64,000 bases of DNA, taken from positions 11,036,001 through 11,100,000 of the forward strand of contig CP053169.1 of the NCBI GenBank assembly GCA_014607495.2, written 5' to 3'. This stretch comes from Carposina sasakii. Taxonomy: Eukaryota > Arthropoda > Insecta > Lepidoptera > Carposinidae. This document shows positions 11,440-22,589 of the stretch, piece by piece. A program made the translations under genes and the position numbers. The notes beneath the pieces were generated by a model. The model ran no database searches, was not told where the DNA came from, and saw nothing but the letters and a program-made list of their open reading frames with translations. Numbering within the stretch: the stretch's first letter is position 1; each line of letters opens with the position of its first letter.

Positions 11440-11775
11440 AAACCATAGCGGTGTTAGCCTTAGGGCTCCCGCACACGGGCCAACGGCCACAACATATTTC
11501 CTGCCTTTTTGGTACTTTGCATACATAACTTCTCGTGGCGGCGGCGTTTGCAGCTGTGGCCCGGTGGCCCGTGTGCGGCGACACTAACTTTTTATGGCGG
11601 CGTTTGTAGCTGTGGCCGGTGGCCCGTGTACAGCGACATTTAGGGCTGCCACACACGGGCCGCCGGCCATAACCACAAAACGCCGCCACCGGCATATTTC
11701 CTGTACTTTTCGTACATAACTTCTCGTGGCGGCATTTGTAGCTGTGGCCTGTGGCCCGTGTGCGGCAACACTTAG
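11440..11775. repeat. GC-rich direct and inverted repeat cluster
   Basis: Units of the form ACTTCTCGTGGCGGC, then TTTGTAGCTGTGGCC and GGTGGCCCGTGTGCGGC recur three times in direct orientation, and a segment around 11645-11690 (CACACGGGCCGCCGGCCATA) is inverted. A 128-codon minus frame (11411-11797) crosses it but is only the repeat read through. Confidence 0.6.
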
Positions 11776-12000
11776 GGCCAGCGCTCATTGCTAGCACGGT
11801 ACGTGATCACGTACGATATCATGGCAAAGGATTTTATTACTAATCAAGTTATTTTGATTCTTGTTTCAATGAGTTTAGTATTCATGTTACTTTATTTCGA
11901 TACCATGATGCCGAGGAATGCCGCGGCATGACGCGACGCGCTACGAGATGCTGTGGCATGACGTGTCATGCCGTTACATTCCACGGGTTGCCTTTTGTTT

Positions 12001-12535
12001 TTAACCCCCGACGCAAAAACGACGGGGTGTTATAAGTTTGACGTGTCTGTGTGTGTGTGTGTGGTGTGTGTGTAAATGTGTATGTGTCTGTCTGTGGCAT
12101 CGTAACTCCCAAACGGATGATCCGATTTCAATGCGTTTTTTTTTTTTTTTTTTTTTGTGATAGGAATGTTACACTCTCAGTTTGCTTGCAAGCATATGTG
12201 GGATCTGACATTTGAAACACTAATGTTTTCTGGAACCACTGAGCTGGTATGCTGTTAGGGCTCGAAGATAGGAGACATAACCCTGGACTGCCTTTTAGTA
12301 AACCCATCAAGTTTGGGCTCGTTGGATTTGTCTTAACTAGTTCTCTTTATATTTCTAATTGACGAGGACCCGATGCTAGAAATCTGGAACCTCTGAGCTG
12401 GTCTGATGATAGGGCTCGAAGGTAGGAGACGTAACCCTGGTCTACCTTTTAGTAAACCCATCGAGTTTCTTAATCTCTGCAATTCTCCCAGAGCCAGTTT
12501 GTCATGAGGATTGTTAAATAGCGACCCCATCTAAA
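12001..12535. repeat. lepidopteran dispersed repeat with internal 85-bp duplication
   Basis: Starts AACCCCCGACGCAAAAACGA, then a GT microsatellite (about 12045-12075), CCAAACGGATGATCCGATTT and a T-run. Two copies of a segment starting CTGGAACC and ending TAAACCCATCAAGTTT/TAAACCCATCGAGTTT lie near 12229-12314 and 12384-12470. Family unknown. Confidence 0.55.
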
Positions 12536-12632
12536 CTTTTTACGCGGCAAAAAATAAAAGAAATTAAATAAAAGAATAAAAATTAAGGAGCTCCTTCAAA
12601 AAGCATGAAATAAAAAATTTAATTTAAAATTT

Positions 12633-13373
12633 AAAAAAACCCCCGACCCAAAAAAAAAGTACGCAATTATTATGACAAAAGGTTTAAAATGCTAAACCCT
12701 ATAAATAGCAAAAAATAACTTTTAACACTACGTAAGTACCAACTAAAGCATGTCAGACTCGGGACTTTGTGCCACCTTTATGTCGGAGGCACAACCGCTA
12801 ATTTTGAACTGCAAATGGTTATCTTGGCCTGCTGTTGACCGTACGTATGAAATTTTTGATTAAATTTTGTCGCCTCGGGGGATCGCTTTTTATCTTCAAA
12901 AATACTTATCAAATGATTCCTACCTAATCACAACATTCGTATAAAAAAAATCACCTATCTAAACAAAATTATATTTATAATTACTGATATAATGTTTTAA
13001 AGTAAGTATGTAGGTATTCAGAATAAAAGTGAAGTAAGCTATTACAATTATATTTGTATAACAATGGGGGGACTTCTTAATGTGTGCTTCTAACGTTAGG
13101 CTAATAAATTAGAGCGGTCCCCCGACGCGACAAAATTTAATCAAAAATTTCATACGTACGGTCAACAGCAGGCCAAGATAACCATTTGCAGTTCAAAATT
13201 AGCGGTTATGCCTCCGACATAAAGGTGACACAAAGTCCCGAGTAGATAGTCTGACATGCTTTAGTTGGTACTTACGTAGTGTTAAAAGTTATTTTTTACT
13301 TTTTATAGGGTTTAGCATTTTAAACCTTTTGTCATAATAATTGCGTACTTTTTTTTTTGGGTCGGGGGTTTTT
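12633..13373. mobile_element. foldback element with arms over 230 bp
   Basis: The left arm from AAAAACCCCCGACCC (12635) runs through GTACGCAATTATTATGAC and TTGACCGTACGTATGAA to about 12895. It is matched almost base for base in inverse orientation from about 13115 to GGGTCGGGGGTTTTT at 13373. The spacer is about 220 bp. No coding capacity. Confidence 0.8.
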
Positions 13374-13544
13374 AATTAATACTTACTCCCAGTCAACCAT
13401 AACGACACAACCAATTTCGAATCCGCGCGGAGCAAAACTGATCGATGAGGCTGGGCTTTCAGCAGGATGCCACGGAACGCCGCGGGATGCCGCAGCACAA
13501 CCTGCCGTGCCATGCCATTTCATGCCGGCAGTGAGCGCCGGCCC

Positions 13545-13640
13545 TTATGTTTAAAACGTACGCCTTTCGAGCGGAAGGTGTGGGTTCGATCCCAGTCACA
13601 GGCCTGTACCACTAAATTTATTTCATGTACGGATTTTCTA
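13545..13640 (+). mobile_element. tRNA-derived SINE fragment
   Basis: A B-box-like GGGTTCGATCCCAG is followed by TCACAGGCCTGTACCACTAA and ATTTCATGTACGGATTTT. The same order occurs on the other strand at 37837-37915 and beyond. The A-box side is degraded. Confidence 0.6.
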
Positions 13641-14160
13641 AAATTGACACAAAGCTTTCATCTCTACTTAGTTTGTGAACAAGGAGGGTTGGCGTCAGGC
13701 AGGTAGCCGGCCGTTAAACAAATGTCAGATCTGTGTACAATGTGAACTTCAATAGAAACCATCTGGCGCCGACCGGATCCCATAAATAATGGAATAAGGG
13801 CAGGAAGATGACGAAAGTTAAAAACCCAGTATACAAATTTATTTATTCTACGAAAATGCTGAGAAATATAATGCCGTAAAACCTTGGTTTACAGTACCTA
13901 CTGTTCTTTTAGTAGGCAAAAATAAATTGACTTTAAAAATAAAATTTAACCGACTTCAAAAAACACGACCGACGAAAACTTTAACTAAAAATCCAGCACA
14001 GCAGCATCAGCGTTGATTCAAGTAACATGTTAGCCCTACATACTACTAAATAGTTTCCATCGACCAATTGCAGTACTGTCTCCCAACTCCTAACCGTTAA
14101 GGAGTTCTGTAGCTTCATCATCAGCACAGCAGCATCAGAAGCATATACCTGAGTAAGACA
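13641..14160. other. spacer, no gene seen
   Basis: Contains a GTTGGCGTCAGGCAGGTAGCC motif at about 13689-13709, also seen inverted near 45795-45825, so it is repeat-derived. The AACCGACTTCAAAAAA-like sequence at 13950 is common in lepidopteran spacers. Confidence 0.4.
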
Positions 14161-14400
14161 TGATTATAATAATAATAATAATGTCTTTATTTGCATTAAA
14201 CATGGTATGTTACAGGTGGTAATAATACAATTATGAAAGTGCACATGTTTAACAATAATACATTGCATGCAAATCCTTGATAATTGGGTAAGAAGTTACA
14301 AAATTACAAATGTCAAAAAAAAAAAAATTATTATGAATCATTATGCCAGAATAAGCCAAATGTAGTAACATGATGAATTTTACCTATTAGGTACATACTG
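14160..14400 (-). mobile_element. LINE 3' end with (ATT)n tail
   Basis: On the minus strand the sequence ends GTTTAATGCAAATAAAGAC followed by repeated ATT. Similar tails occur near 43550 and 61800. No coding part remains, so the family is not identified. Confidence 0.45.
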
Positions 14401-14624
14401 TTGCATTTTTTTTTTTTTTTTTTTTCAAGAAATTTGCCGCGTTTCTATGTTATCCGTTAAAATCTTGGCAATCCTGTGTATTAATACCGTGACAGTATTT
14501 GTGAAACCTAATCAAATTTCTCAAATACACGCTGCATTCTTTATTTGGAGATTTTGGATAATGCCTGACACCTAACGGCATCTCTCATACCCCCGATCCA
14601 TCTTCGCCATATAGGTATTTACGT

Positions 14625-14835
14625 CCGTCTTTTCCTTACGATGCAAAGCCGAAAAGTTTTTGGCGAAAAGTCAGGTCTCTATTGTGCTTTCGTAACAGTC
14701 CACTGCTTATGGACGAAGGCTTTTGACAAAGTATTGGGGAAGGAACTATGGATGCTACGAAGACTCAAGCGCTTGTGTGAGAATAAATCTAAATCTAGAA
14801 CGCGATATCGTTTACTTGGAGAATTCCTATTATTA
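14625..14835 (+). pseudogene. degraded RTE reverse transcriptase fragment
   Basis: TTTTCCTTACGATGCAAAGC and GAAAAGTTTTTGGCGAAAAG match the RTE copy at 33548-33590 (RCIAEKFLAKSQKVYCAF). Further on, AAGGCTTTTGACAAAGT corresponds to the motif EKAYDRV, and CAAGCGCTTGTGTGAGAATAA to SACVRIN. A large internal deletion separates them. Confidence 0.65.
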
Positions 14836-14860
14836 TAAATGTGATTTCCGGTTTGTTATG

Positions 14861-14879
14861 GGTTAGGTTAGGTTAGGTT
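14861..14879. repeat. short interstitial telomeric (TTAGG) run
   Basis: GGTTAGGTTAGGTTAGGTT directly precedes a T-run that is the poly(A) of the minus-strand LINE to its right. TTAGG is the insect telomere unit and the known target of TRAS and SART retrotransposons. Confidence 0.8.
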
Positions 14880-15426
14880 TTTTTTTTTTTTTTTTTTCTA
14901 AAGCTGTTTCCCCGCTCGCACATGTATTGGGCAAGTTCTTAATATTACTCATGTATCATCTGTGCCTATACTATTTATTTGTGTGATCACAATTGATCTA
15001 TAAATCATTTTTCCTAGTTTTACTATTGTTTAATTTTTAGGAATCTATATACACTATTTGTTTATTCTGAATTCCTCATTTTTATCATTATTACTATGTC
15101 AGTTCTTATCAGAGATTTGCTCTTGTTTGAGAATCAGGGATGGGGAGACTGGATGATTTTATTCTGGTCTGTCATGTATTGTGTACCTGCAGCTTATTTT
15201 GCTTTATTTATCCTTAGGCTATAATTATACATTTCTTATTTTCTTATTCTGTAAATATTTTACTGACTATTTTAGATACTATAATATGTGCTTTTTTATA
15301 TTTTTTATTCTCTTTTATCAGTTTTTACCTTATATTTATACTTTTTTTTTCCTTTTCTTTTTTTTAAAATATAAATATCTGTTTTTTTTTTATATATAAT
15401 TTTTTTTTTCCTTTTTCCTTTTTTTC

Positions 15427-15835
15427 TCTCTTTTTTTTTGCACATTTTCTCTTATTTTATATTTAAGCCAATTTGCTATTCTTACATCTATTTACATTAT
15501 ATTTGGTGATGCTTTTAAATATATATACATATATTATTCAACATCATTTATATATCATGCTTTACGTATCTACTAGGTTACAAATGTTACATGTTTTATT
15601 TCTAAGTTCTACATTATTCTTTTTGAATTTTCAGTTTTTATTTGTTCATTCACTTATCACACTTTTTTTTTTTTTTTTTTTTTAAGTTTCTCTTTTTTTT
15701 TGCACATTTTCTCATTTTGTACATTTATACCTTATTACTATTTTAACATCTATTTACATTATACTTGATGATGCTTTAATATATATACAAACATATATAT
15801 TATTCAACATCTTTTATATATCATGTTTTATCTCT
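15427..15835. repeat. about 150-bp direct duplication in LINE A 3' region
   Basis: TTTTTGCACATTTTCTC, then CATCTATTTACATTATA and TATTCAACATC occur near 15432-15575 and again near 15695-15835, about 261 bp apart. The intervening T-runs are low complexity, and the plus-strand frames across it are not credible genes. Confidence 0.6.
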
Positions 15836-16305
15836 ATCATCTACCTATAATACTGGTTACAATTTTATTTTTATATTTACATATTTTATTTTTATTACTT
15901 TCTCTATGTTTACATTGTGCTTTCATACCTTTATATTTTTACAGGAATATGTAATTTCACATCGGGACCAATTCTTTATAAGTATTTGGTCGTTTCTACA
16001 GGAGCTGCTAACTTCATGTGTATGATGCCGCAGATTTTTTAAGAGTCCATCATTAGTAATTGTAACTGTTTCTTACGAAACCGGGCAAATTATAATACTG
16101 ACTACTATCTTACGGTATCTCACATTTTTGCCTTTCGATTTTACAGGTCTAATTATATACAATATAGTTGCAAAATCAAGTTTCTGGATCCTCTCACCTT
16201 TGTAGGAATACTTGAATGGTTTACTATAAGTTCTGGTTACAATTCCGATGAAGAGCTTTGAGTGATCTATTATGTTTGTGCAGCTATAGCTATTACTTGC
16301 CGCTT

Positions 16306-16788
16306 TTACGACTCCAGTCGCGCCTTTAGCAGTAAGCAACTGTTGCTCTTGCCAAAAAGTTTTTGTTCTTCCATTTTCTCCATTAATAGGTTTATTCCCT
16401 TTTCTCTGACATCCTCCTTCCTTTCCGCCATGTTTTGTTTCCCCACTTTTGTCCTTCTTTCCTCTTCAGCCTCCTTAATAATTTTGAAGAGTCCATCTAT
16501 TGCTTTAACTACGGCTAATTTAATCTCGGTCTTGAGATTCCGGGCACTATTCAGCTGCATATTGGCGCCTTGGACTAGGCTCTTTGCCTCCAGAATAAGG
16601 GATCTAGAGTGCGTCCTGGCCAGTGGGGATATCACCATCGATGTGGGCGTCGGTAAAGTCCGGGTCCGGTTTAATAGAGAAGGTCCTGCCTTCCCTGTAT
16701 CATTTCCTGAGGATGACTGCTGCGATCCAGGTCCTGATTCCCGCGGGGAAGCAGCTGGCTTCACGGGTGTCCTCACTCCTGGCATCAT
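16306..16788 (-). pseudogene. ORF1 (gag-like) N-terminus of LINE A
   Basis: Starts MMPGVRTPVKPAASP. The next stretch (SRSLILEAKSLVQGA, then NSARNLKTEIKLAVV and DGLFKIIKEAEEERR) matches position by position the ORF1 of element B (PRSMILEAKTLVASA, SARNIRTEIKTSVKA, DGLYKLVKEMEEERR). The second half is charged and probably helical. The zinc-knuckle region is missing because the frame breaks near 16306. I infer an RNA-binding gag-like role from element B. Confidence 0.7.
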
Positions 16789-18332
16789 TTTCCCGTTTGG
16801 AGTGAGTATACAATCAGATGCAATCAAAATAAGGGTGTAAATAGCCCTTTATCATACAAACTTATAACTAAAGCCTTGGCAGAAAGCTGCACAAGGAGGT
16901 CAAAAACAATATGCCTCAATAGAGGTACAGATTTAAAATTAAAACATGAAAAATTTGTAGAGGCAAAATTTTTAGACTCTATGTAGTAGAGTCATCTTCG
17001 GTCAGCCTTTTGGAGCTTGATCTGCTTTATCCTTTGGTTAAAACCGCGACGCTGTGCGATGTTCCGGTCCGGAGATATCGGGCTTTAAAGGTTTTCAAGA
17101 TGGCGGCGCAATATGGCCGCCAAAATTGAAAAGCCCGCAGTTTCGGTCCCGATGTCGGAGAAAGCCGGGGTTTGAACAGGCTTTATTGGTGTCTTCAAAC
17201 CTATCATAGAGTGTCCAAATAAGGTCCGATTTTATTGCTCTATGTAGAGTTGAAAACCCCTCACATTAGTAAGAGCTCGATCTGTCTGTCACTTCATCCA
17301 AAACCGCGTTCTTCCACGACGTAAGATGGCTGAGTTTTTACAGTTTAAAAAACCCAAGATGGCCGCCAATATGGCGGCTGTCAACCAGGAAATTTGCTAT
17401 CTTCTGAGTCCGTAGTCCAATTTGATTGAAATTGGGCTCGTTCGATCGGTCTTTACAAGTAGACGCTGAAAAACGTGGCTACGGATTTTTAGAGTCTATC
17501 CCCTCCCTTTTAGGTCCAAAAAACACAAATTTACACACAAAAACACTTACAGTTCGTCCAGATGTTGCGATTTTTGAAAAATTTTTTGAGAATTTTTATT
17601 TCCGCAAATAGTCCTAATTTTCCACATATATACAAAGTTAATTTTGGTCCTCCTATAGGTACCTCATGTCAAGGTCGAAATTTCAAAAAATCACTACTTA
17701 AAAACTACTTGCCAATTTGGGTCCAAATTTTTAGGGTACCTAGCTCGCTATGAGTTCTTCACTTTGCACTATAAAACACTATACGTCACAGATCTCGTTT
17801 ATGAAATATAATTTTTTGAAAATTTTGTCAGTTTTTGATTGTTCACTGTAGCGTCAAATTTAGTCCAATTTTCAAACTGAAAGTGTCAGTCGGCTTGTCC
17901 TCTTGAGGGTCAAGCGGCTCCAACCTTAGTTCAGGTCGGACGGCTCTGGAACCCTGACCTCGTGTCCACGTGGCAGTTGTTTTTTTGGCCCGCGTTCGGC
18001 GAGCTTCAGCCTGAAAAATCTGAAACTCTGCCAGAAGGTGGACCTCCAATGCGGCTTCCTGGCCGTAACAAAAAACCAGTATGTCACAGCGACTAATCGA
18101 GCAGCGTTGAGGTTTAAAGTTTAATTTAACCTAAAAAGTCGGTTTTTTCCACTTTTTCACTTTAAAAAGTAACTTTTGAAAAAATTTAAAACTGCCACTA
18201 GATAGGTCTTATCGGCGCGCGTCTTTTGATACCAAGAAAGTCACTAAAATCGCACTTTTTCCTATTTTTCGGAATTTATTTTGCGCGGAGCTTCGCAGCA
18301 AGACTGTCGGCCGGCTGTTCCACTATCTTTCT
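16789..18332 (-). promoter_or_regulatory. 5' leader of LINE A with repeated GGCGGCCAT motifs
   Basis: About 1.5 kb without a long frame. The plus strand shows CAAGATGGCGGCGCAATATG (17097), AAGATGGCTGAG (17324) and AAGATGGCCGCCAATATGGC (17349). This core is the YY1/Pho binding consensus. R1-type LINEs transcribe from internal promoters, so a promoter role is plausible but inferred. Confidence 0.5.
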
Positions 18333-18341
18333 GGTTAGGTT

Positions 18342-18346
<5 letters not shown>
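18333..18346. repeat. telomeric repeat junction between two LINEs
   Basis: GGTTAGGTTAGGTT separates the 5' end of LINE A from the poly(A) (read as T-run 18347-18376) of LINE B. Confidence 0.8.
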
Positions 18347-18379
<33 letters not shown>

Positions 18380-18947
18380 GCTGCGTCGTTTCCCGGCTGA
18401 AATTGTACCAGGACATTATTACTATTTTAATCTCTACATTTCTAATTAAGAGTCGATCTCATAGGATCATAGGTCTACTATAGTCTAAGATCTAATTTAG
18501 AGTAGTAATTCTACTATTCTATTTCCTATTCTACTTCAATAGCTTTACTTTATGGGTGTGTTCCTAACGTGTGCTTCGAGCGATTGGGATTATCGCTTAA
18601 TCTGTTTTCTAATCTAATTTTATTTTCTCTATTTACAGGTTGGATGTGGGGTTCGGGTAAGCAGCTCTTTTTTGTTTATTTATCTAATTTTACACAGACA
18701 CTTTTTATATACACACTCCATCTTATTTCTATTACAATTATGATTCTTATATATCTAAACATAGTCTATAATACTTAATGAAATATACTCAGTATATCCT
18801 TAAGTTTATATTTCTTAATCTATTTATTTTTACATATTGTTTTATTTGCTACGTGGGTGCAGTATTTTATGAATTTTTGCCTGCTGTATTTATCTGCTAA
18901 CATTAAGTGCAAATTTCTTGGGCACATTTCTAGGTCTAATTCATTTT

Positions 18948-21900
18948 CTATATGTATCTAAGTATTCCAAATTGCGGGCATTCCGTCAAAAGGTGCACAA
19001 TGCTCTCCTCGGCTTCGGGATCACAGCTACACGATGGGCTCTCTTTGCACTTGAACCGAAACAAGTACGAAGAGAACCCACCATGCCCTGTCATTATCTG
19101 GGTAGTGACAGCCACTGGCTGCATTTGCCGGACCAATCTGTAAGCGTCCACCGCGTCTGGTAAGAAAAGCCGCGTCACCGCCGCAGTCGTCCCTTCTTTG
19201 TATCTGGTGTTCCATTGTTGCAGCGATTCTTCCCGGATTACTCTCTTCGCGTATGATACTGGGCATTTATCGTAGTCCGGTTTTGTCTTCATCTTCAGTG
19301 CTGCTTGTTTTGCGAGTTCATCCGCTCTTTCGTTTCCCTCCAATCCAGCGTGTGCCTTTATCCAGTACAGGGAGACTTCTTTGTTTTGGTTTTGGCCTTT
19401 AGCAAGTTTGCTTTTATTTCAGACGCTATGGGATGGAGGGAATACTGGTTTATGACCGTTTCGAGAGGGATGACTTAGAGTCACTGAAGATTCCAAACGT
19501 TTTGTGGGCACTTTTAAGGACCAACTCGGTTGCTCTGCGTATTGCCAGCAGTTCCGCCTGGTAGACTGTGCAGTATGAAGACAGTTTTAATCTTGAGGTT
19601 CCAGTCTCGGAGTTACTATTCCATATGGATAGTGCTGCTCCGACCTTCCCTCAATTTTACTACCGTCCGTGTAGATTTTTACTGCATGGTTGTTGTGGTT
19701 GTCAACTTGCTCCTGGTCTACCAGGCTCGCGAAACCAATTTCGAGTCGTTGTGCAGGGTGTGGCAAATGCATGTACTCGGATTTTCGCTCCTCTCTCGCA
19801 GTCCCCCAGGGCGTGCCGGGATATCCCCCTCTTCATCTCGTACAGGGCGGATGCCTCTTGTATTCTGATGTCGAGGGGTAACAGCCCGGCCAGCACCAGT
19901 GCCGAGTTTAGCGAGACTGTGCGATATGCTCTCGTTATCTTTTGGGCGTAACCCCTCTGTACCGTGTCCAGTTGTTTTCTTATGCCAAGCTTCTTTGCCG
20001 CTGGCGCCCATACATTTGCCGCATACATGATGATTGGCTCGACTACGGCGGTGTATATTGTCCTGACAACTTCTGGGTGGAGGCCCCAAGTTGTTTTTGC
20101 AGCTCTGGCCAGCTGTTTGTGTACTCCCAAAGCCTTCCGACATGCGTTCTCTTCACATGGGAGTTATATGTGAGTTTGTGATCTATCGTCAGGCCCAAAA
20201 TTCTCATTTCCGTTGACATGCCAATGTCGACCCCCCCCATGGTGAGTCTTGGGGTGTCATACTTTAACTTTCTTGTTATGACCATTGCGCAAGTTTTATG
20301 CGGCGCGAAATTAAGTTTGTTACGTACACCCCAATCCCGGACACAGGCGAGGGCGGCATTAGCCTGTCTCTGGATTGCAGATCCGGTACTTGCCTCAAAC
20401 ACTAAGACGATGTCGTCGGCAAAGGCCTGACAATAGTCACCCCGCGCATGAAGCTCTCTGAGGAGTGGGTCCAGAAGCAGGTTCCATAACAGCGGTCCCC
20501 CAATGGAGCCCTGTAAACATCCTTTTGTTGTATTCCTAGGGTGTTCGGCACCAGCATACCTCACCTTGACTTTCCTATCCTTGAGATAGCTGTCTATCAG
20601 TCGCCTCAAATTTACTGGGCATTTCTGCTCAGCCAGTCTGCATCGTATGGCGGGCCACCATGCGCTGTCAAAGGCCCCCTCTATGTCCAACGATACCACC
20701 GTGACTATCTTCTTTTCCTCTATCTTGGCTTGTATGTGCCTTGTTAAGACATAGAGGGGCGTCCTCTGTGCCTTTCTGTGGCATGAACCCAAACTGGCAG
20801 GCGCTAATTCCGGGCAACACATGCCATTTCACTCTAGCGATCACCATCTTCTCCAGGATCTTTTCCCATCACTGGCAATAACCCAATAGGCCTGTACGAT
20901 TTTGGCTTTGTGTAATCGTCCTTTCCTTTCCCGGTTTGGGAAGAACGATGACCGTTGCCTCTTTCCAGATGGTCGGAAAGTGATTGATCTCTAGGCACTT
21001 ATTTACCAGTGATAGGAAAGACTCCGGACAGACCGTGATCGCCTTTTCACAGATGTCGGCCGTGAGTCCGTCAGACCCCGGGGTCTTTCTTGGGATTAAA
21101 ACTTTTGACCGCGTTCAAGAGCTCGCCTGATGTAAAAGGTGGATCATGTAACTCATCATGTTGCCATCTGTTTACTTTTTCAGCACGTCTTCTTATTTCT
21201 CTGTGATCTACGTTGTCCTCTTCGCTTCGCTCCGATCCTCGGGGTAAAAGGTTTCGCGGCCAGTACTCTGGCTGAGTTTTGAGGGTCCAGCTCCTCATTC
21301 CCAACAACTAGCGGTAAGTCTTCTTTTCTCTTTGTGGTTCTGCTGCATAACCCTATAGATACCCTCCCACAACCCTTCTTTATCCTGTCTCTCTCGCAGA
21401 AGTCCTTCCAGCTCTTCGTCTGGGCTTTCTTAACTTCAGTCTCATATTCATCTTTTGCTTGCAGGTACTTTTCGACGACCCTAGCTCTGCGGATCGGCGC
21501 TGCCCATCGGATTCGGCGTCTCTTCGTGGCGACTTGTCTCTTCATCTTCGCGAGCTCATCGGACCACCACGGTAAGTTAAACCTCTCTACTGTTGTTTCT
21601 TTTCAGGTATCGTGTTCCGGCATGCTTCTTTAATAGCGTTTGTATATTCGTCTGTCAGTCTGTCTATTTCAGTTTACACTCCTAATTTTTGCTATTTCAC
21701 TACTATTAATATTTTTCTCTATTTGCATTTGTTTGAATTTTTTAGTAAATTCTTCCCAATTAGCTTTTCTAGTATTGTATTGCCTTGTGGTTCTACGTAC
21801 ACTGAGTCCTCTAGATTTTACAAGTAGAAGCTTAAACGTGATGGCATTATGATCCGAGCTCGTAAGACTGTCGTCGACCAACCACCCATCTATCCATGCG

Positions 21901-22589
21901 AGCAGTTCCTCTGAGCACGCAGTGACGTCAATGTAGCTAGTGATACGTTTGCCCTCCCTAATGGTGTCAAAGGTTGGGGTATCTCCCTCGTTAAGCACCT
22001 GCAAGCCCATTTCCTCCAGGGCCCCAGACATTGCTTCTCCTCTGTGGTCGACTCTAGGACTGTTCCACCAGGTACTCTTTGCGTTGGCGTCGCCTCCCAT
22101 TATGAGCCTTCTCGATCCCATTTCAGTTTTTATTCTTCTCAGATGTACAAGGTATGGTTCAATGTCTTGATCCGGCTCCATATAATAGGAGACGACGACG
22201 ATCTCCCAAGCTTGAGTCTTTATTCTCACCACAACAATATTCCTCGTGGTAAGTTTCGGGTATTGTATTACGTCCAGATCGCTGTCGAAGACGGCTATTG
22301 CCGCTTTGACTGGCTCGTCCCCTTGACCCTCGAATTGGAAAATCCTTGCTCCCTGGTGGTCTCTTAACTTTCCGTCCGCGAGCACATACGGCTCCTGGAT
22401 CAGCGCCAGGGCAATACCTCGAGTTTTAGCCTCGATGAGGATTTCTTGCGTCGCAAGTTTCTTTCTCATCAGGTTTGCCTGAGCTATGAGGTAGGGCCTG
22501 GCACCTCTTCCTGCGATGTGGTTATTTGTTGCCTCTGTTTCCTTAGTTCCGCCCTCAGCAATACGCCACGGCCGATCTGGCCAGGGCAT
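18948..22589 (-). pseudogene. ORF2 of LINE B: endonuclease-RT-RNase H
   Basis: Frame pieces in order: 22589-21669 is an APE-type endonuclease (LIQEPYV, GGDANAKSTWW, SSDHNAITF). 21545-21071 is the linker into the RT. 20822-20043 is the reverse transcriptase (VVSLDIEGAFDSAWW, GCLQGSIGGPLLWNLLLDPL, and the active-site box QAFADDIVLVF). 20130-19702 is the thumb/connection. 19772-19587 begins RNase H (IYTDGSKIEGR). 19343-18948 holds the last RNase H Asp (EGNERADELAKQA) and a C-terminal CCHC-like motif (CSCDPEAEESIVHLLTEC). The catalytic residues seen are intact, but at least five frame changes separate the pieces. The domain set and RT wording fit the R1 clade. Confidence 0.85.

Larger units (their letters stand above)
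14880..18332 (-). mobile_element. TRAS-like R1-clade LINE A, internally deleted
   Basis: On the minus strand this element has a 5' leader (18332-16789), the start of a gag-like ORF1 (16788-16306) and a T-rich/AT-rich 3' region ending in poly(A) against CCTAACCTAACC. At about 3.45 kb it is under half the length of a full TRAS element, and endonuclease, reverse transcriptase and RNase H are absent. Both termini are kept, so it is an internal deletion and not a 5' truncation. The ORF1 start resembles that of element B, which lies immediately upstream, but differs enough to be another subfamily. Confidence 0.65.

Noticed and set aside
12045..12075. GT microsatellite as a regulatory Z-DNA element
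   Set aside because: It is an internal part of a dispersed repeat family and nothing links it to a gene.
15181..15685. Phe/Leu/Tyr-rich plus-strand frames resembling membrane proteins
   Set aside because: They are T-run and TTTTAT low-complexity sequence in the 3' region of a minus-strand LINE.
16262..16840. 192-codon plus-strand frame
   Set aside because: Antisense to the LINE A ORF1, which has a clear homologue in LINE B.
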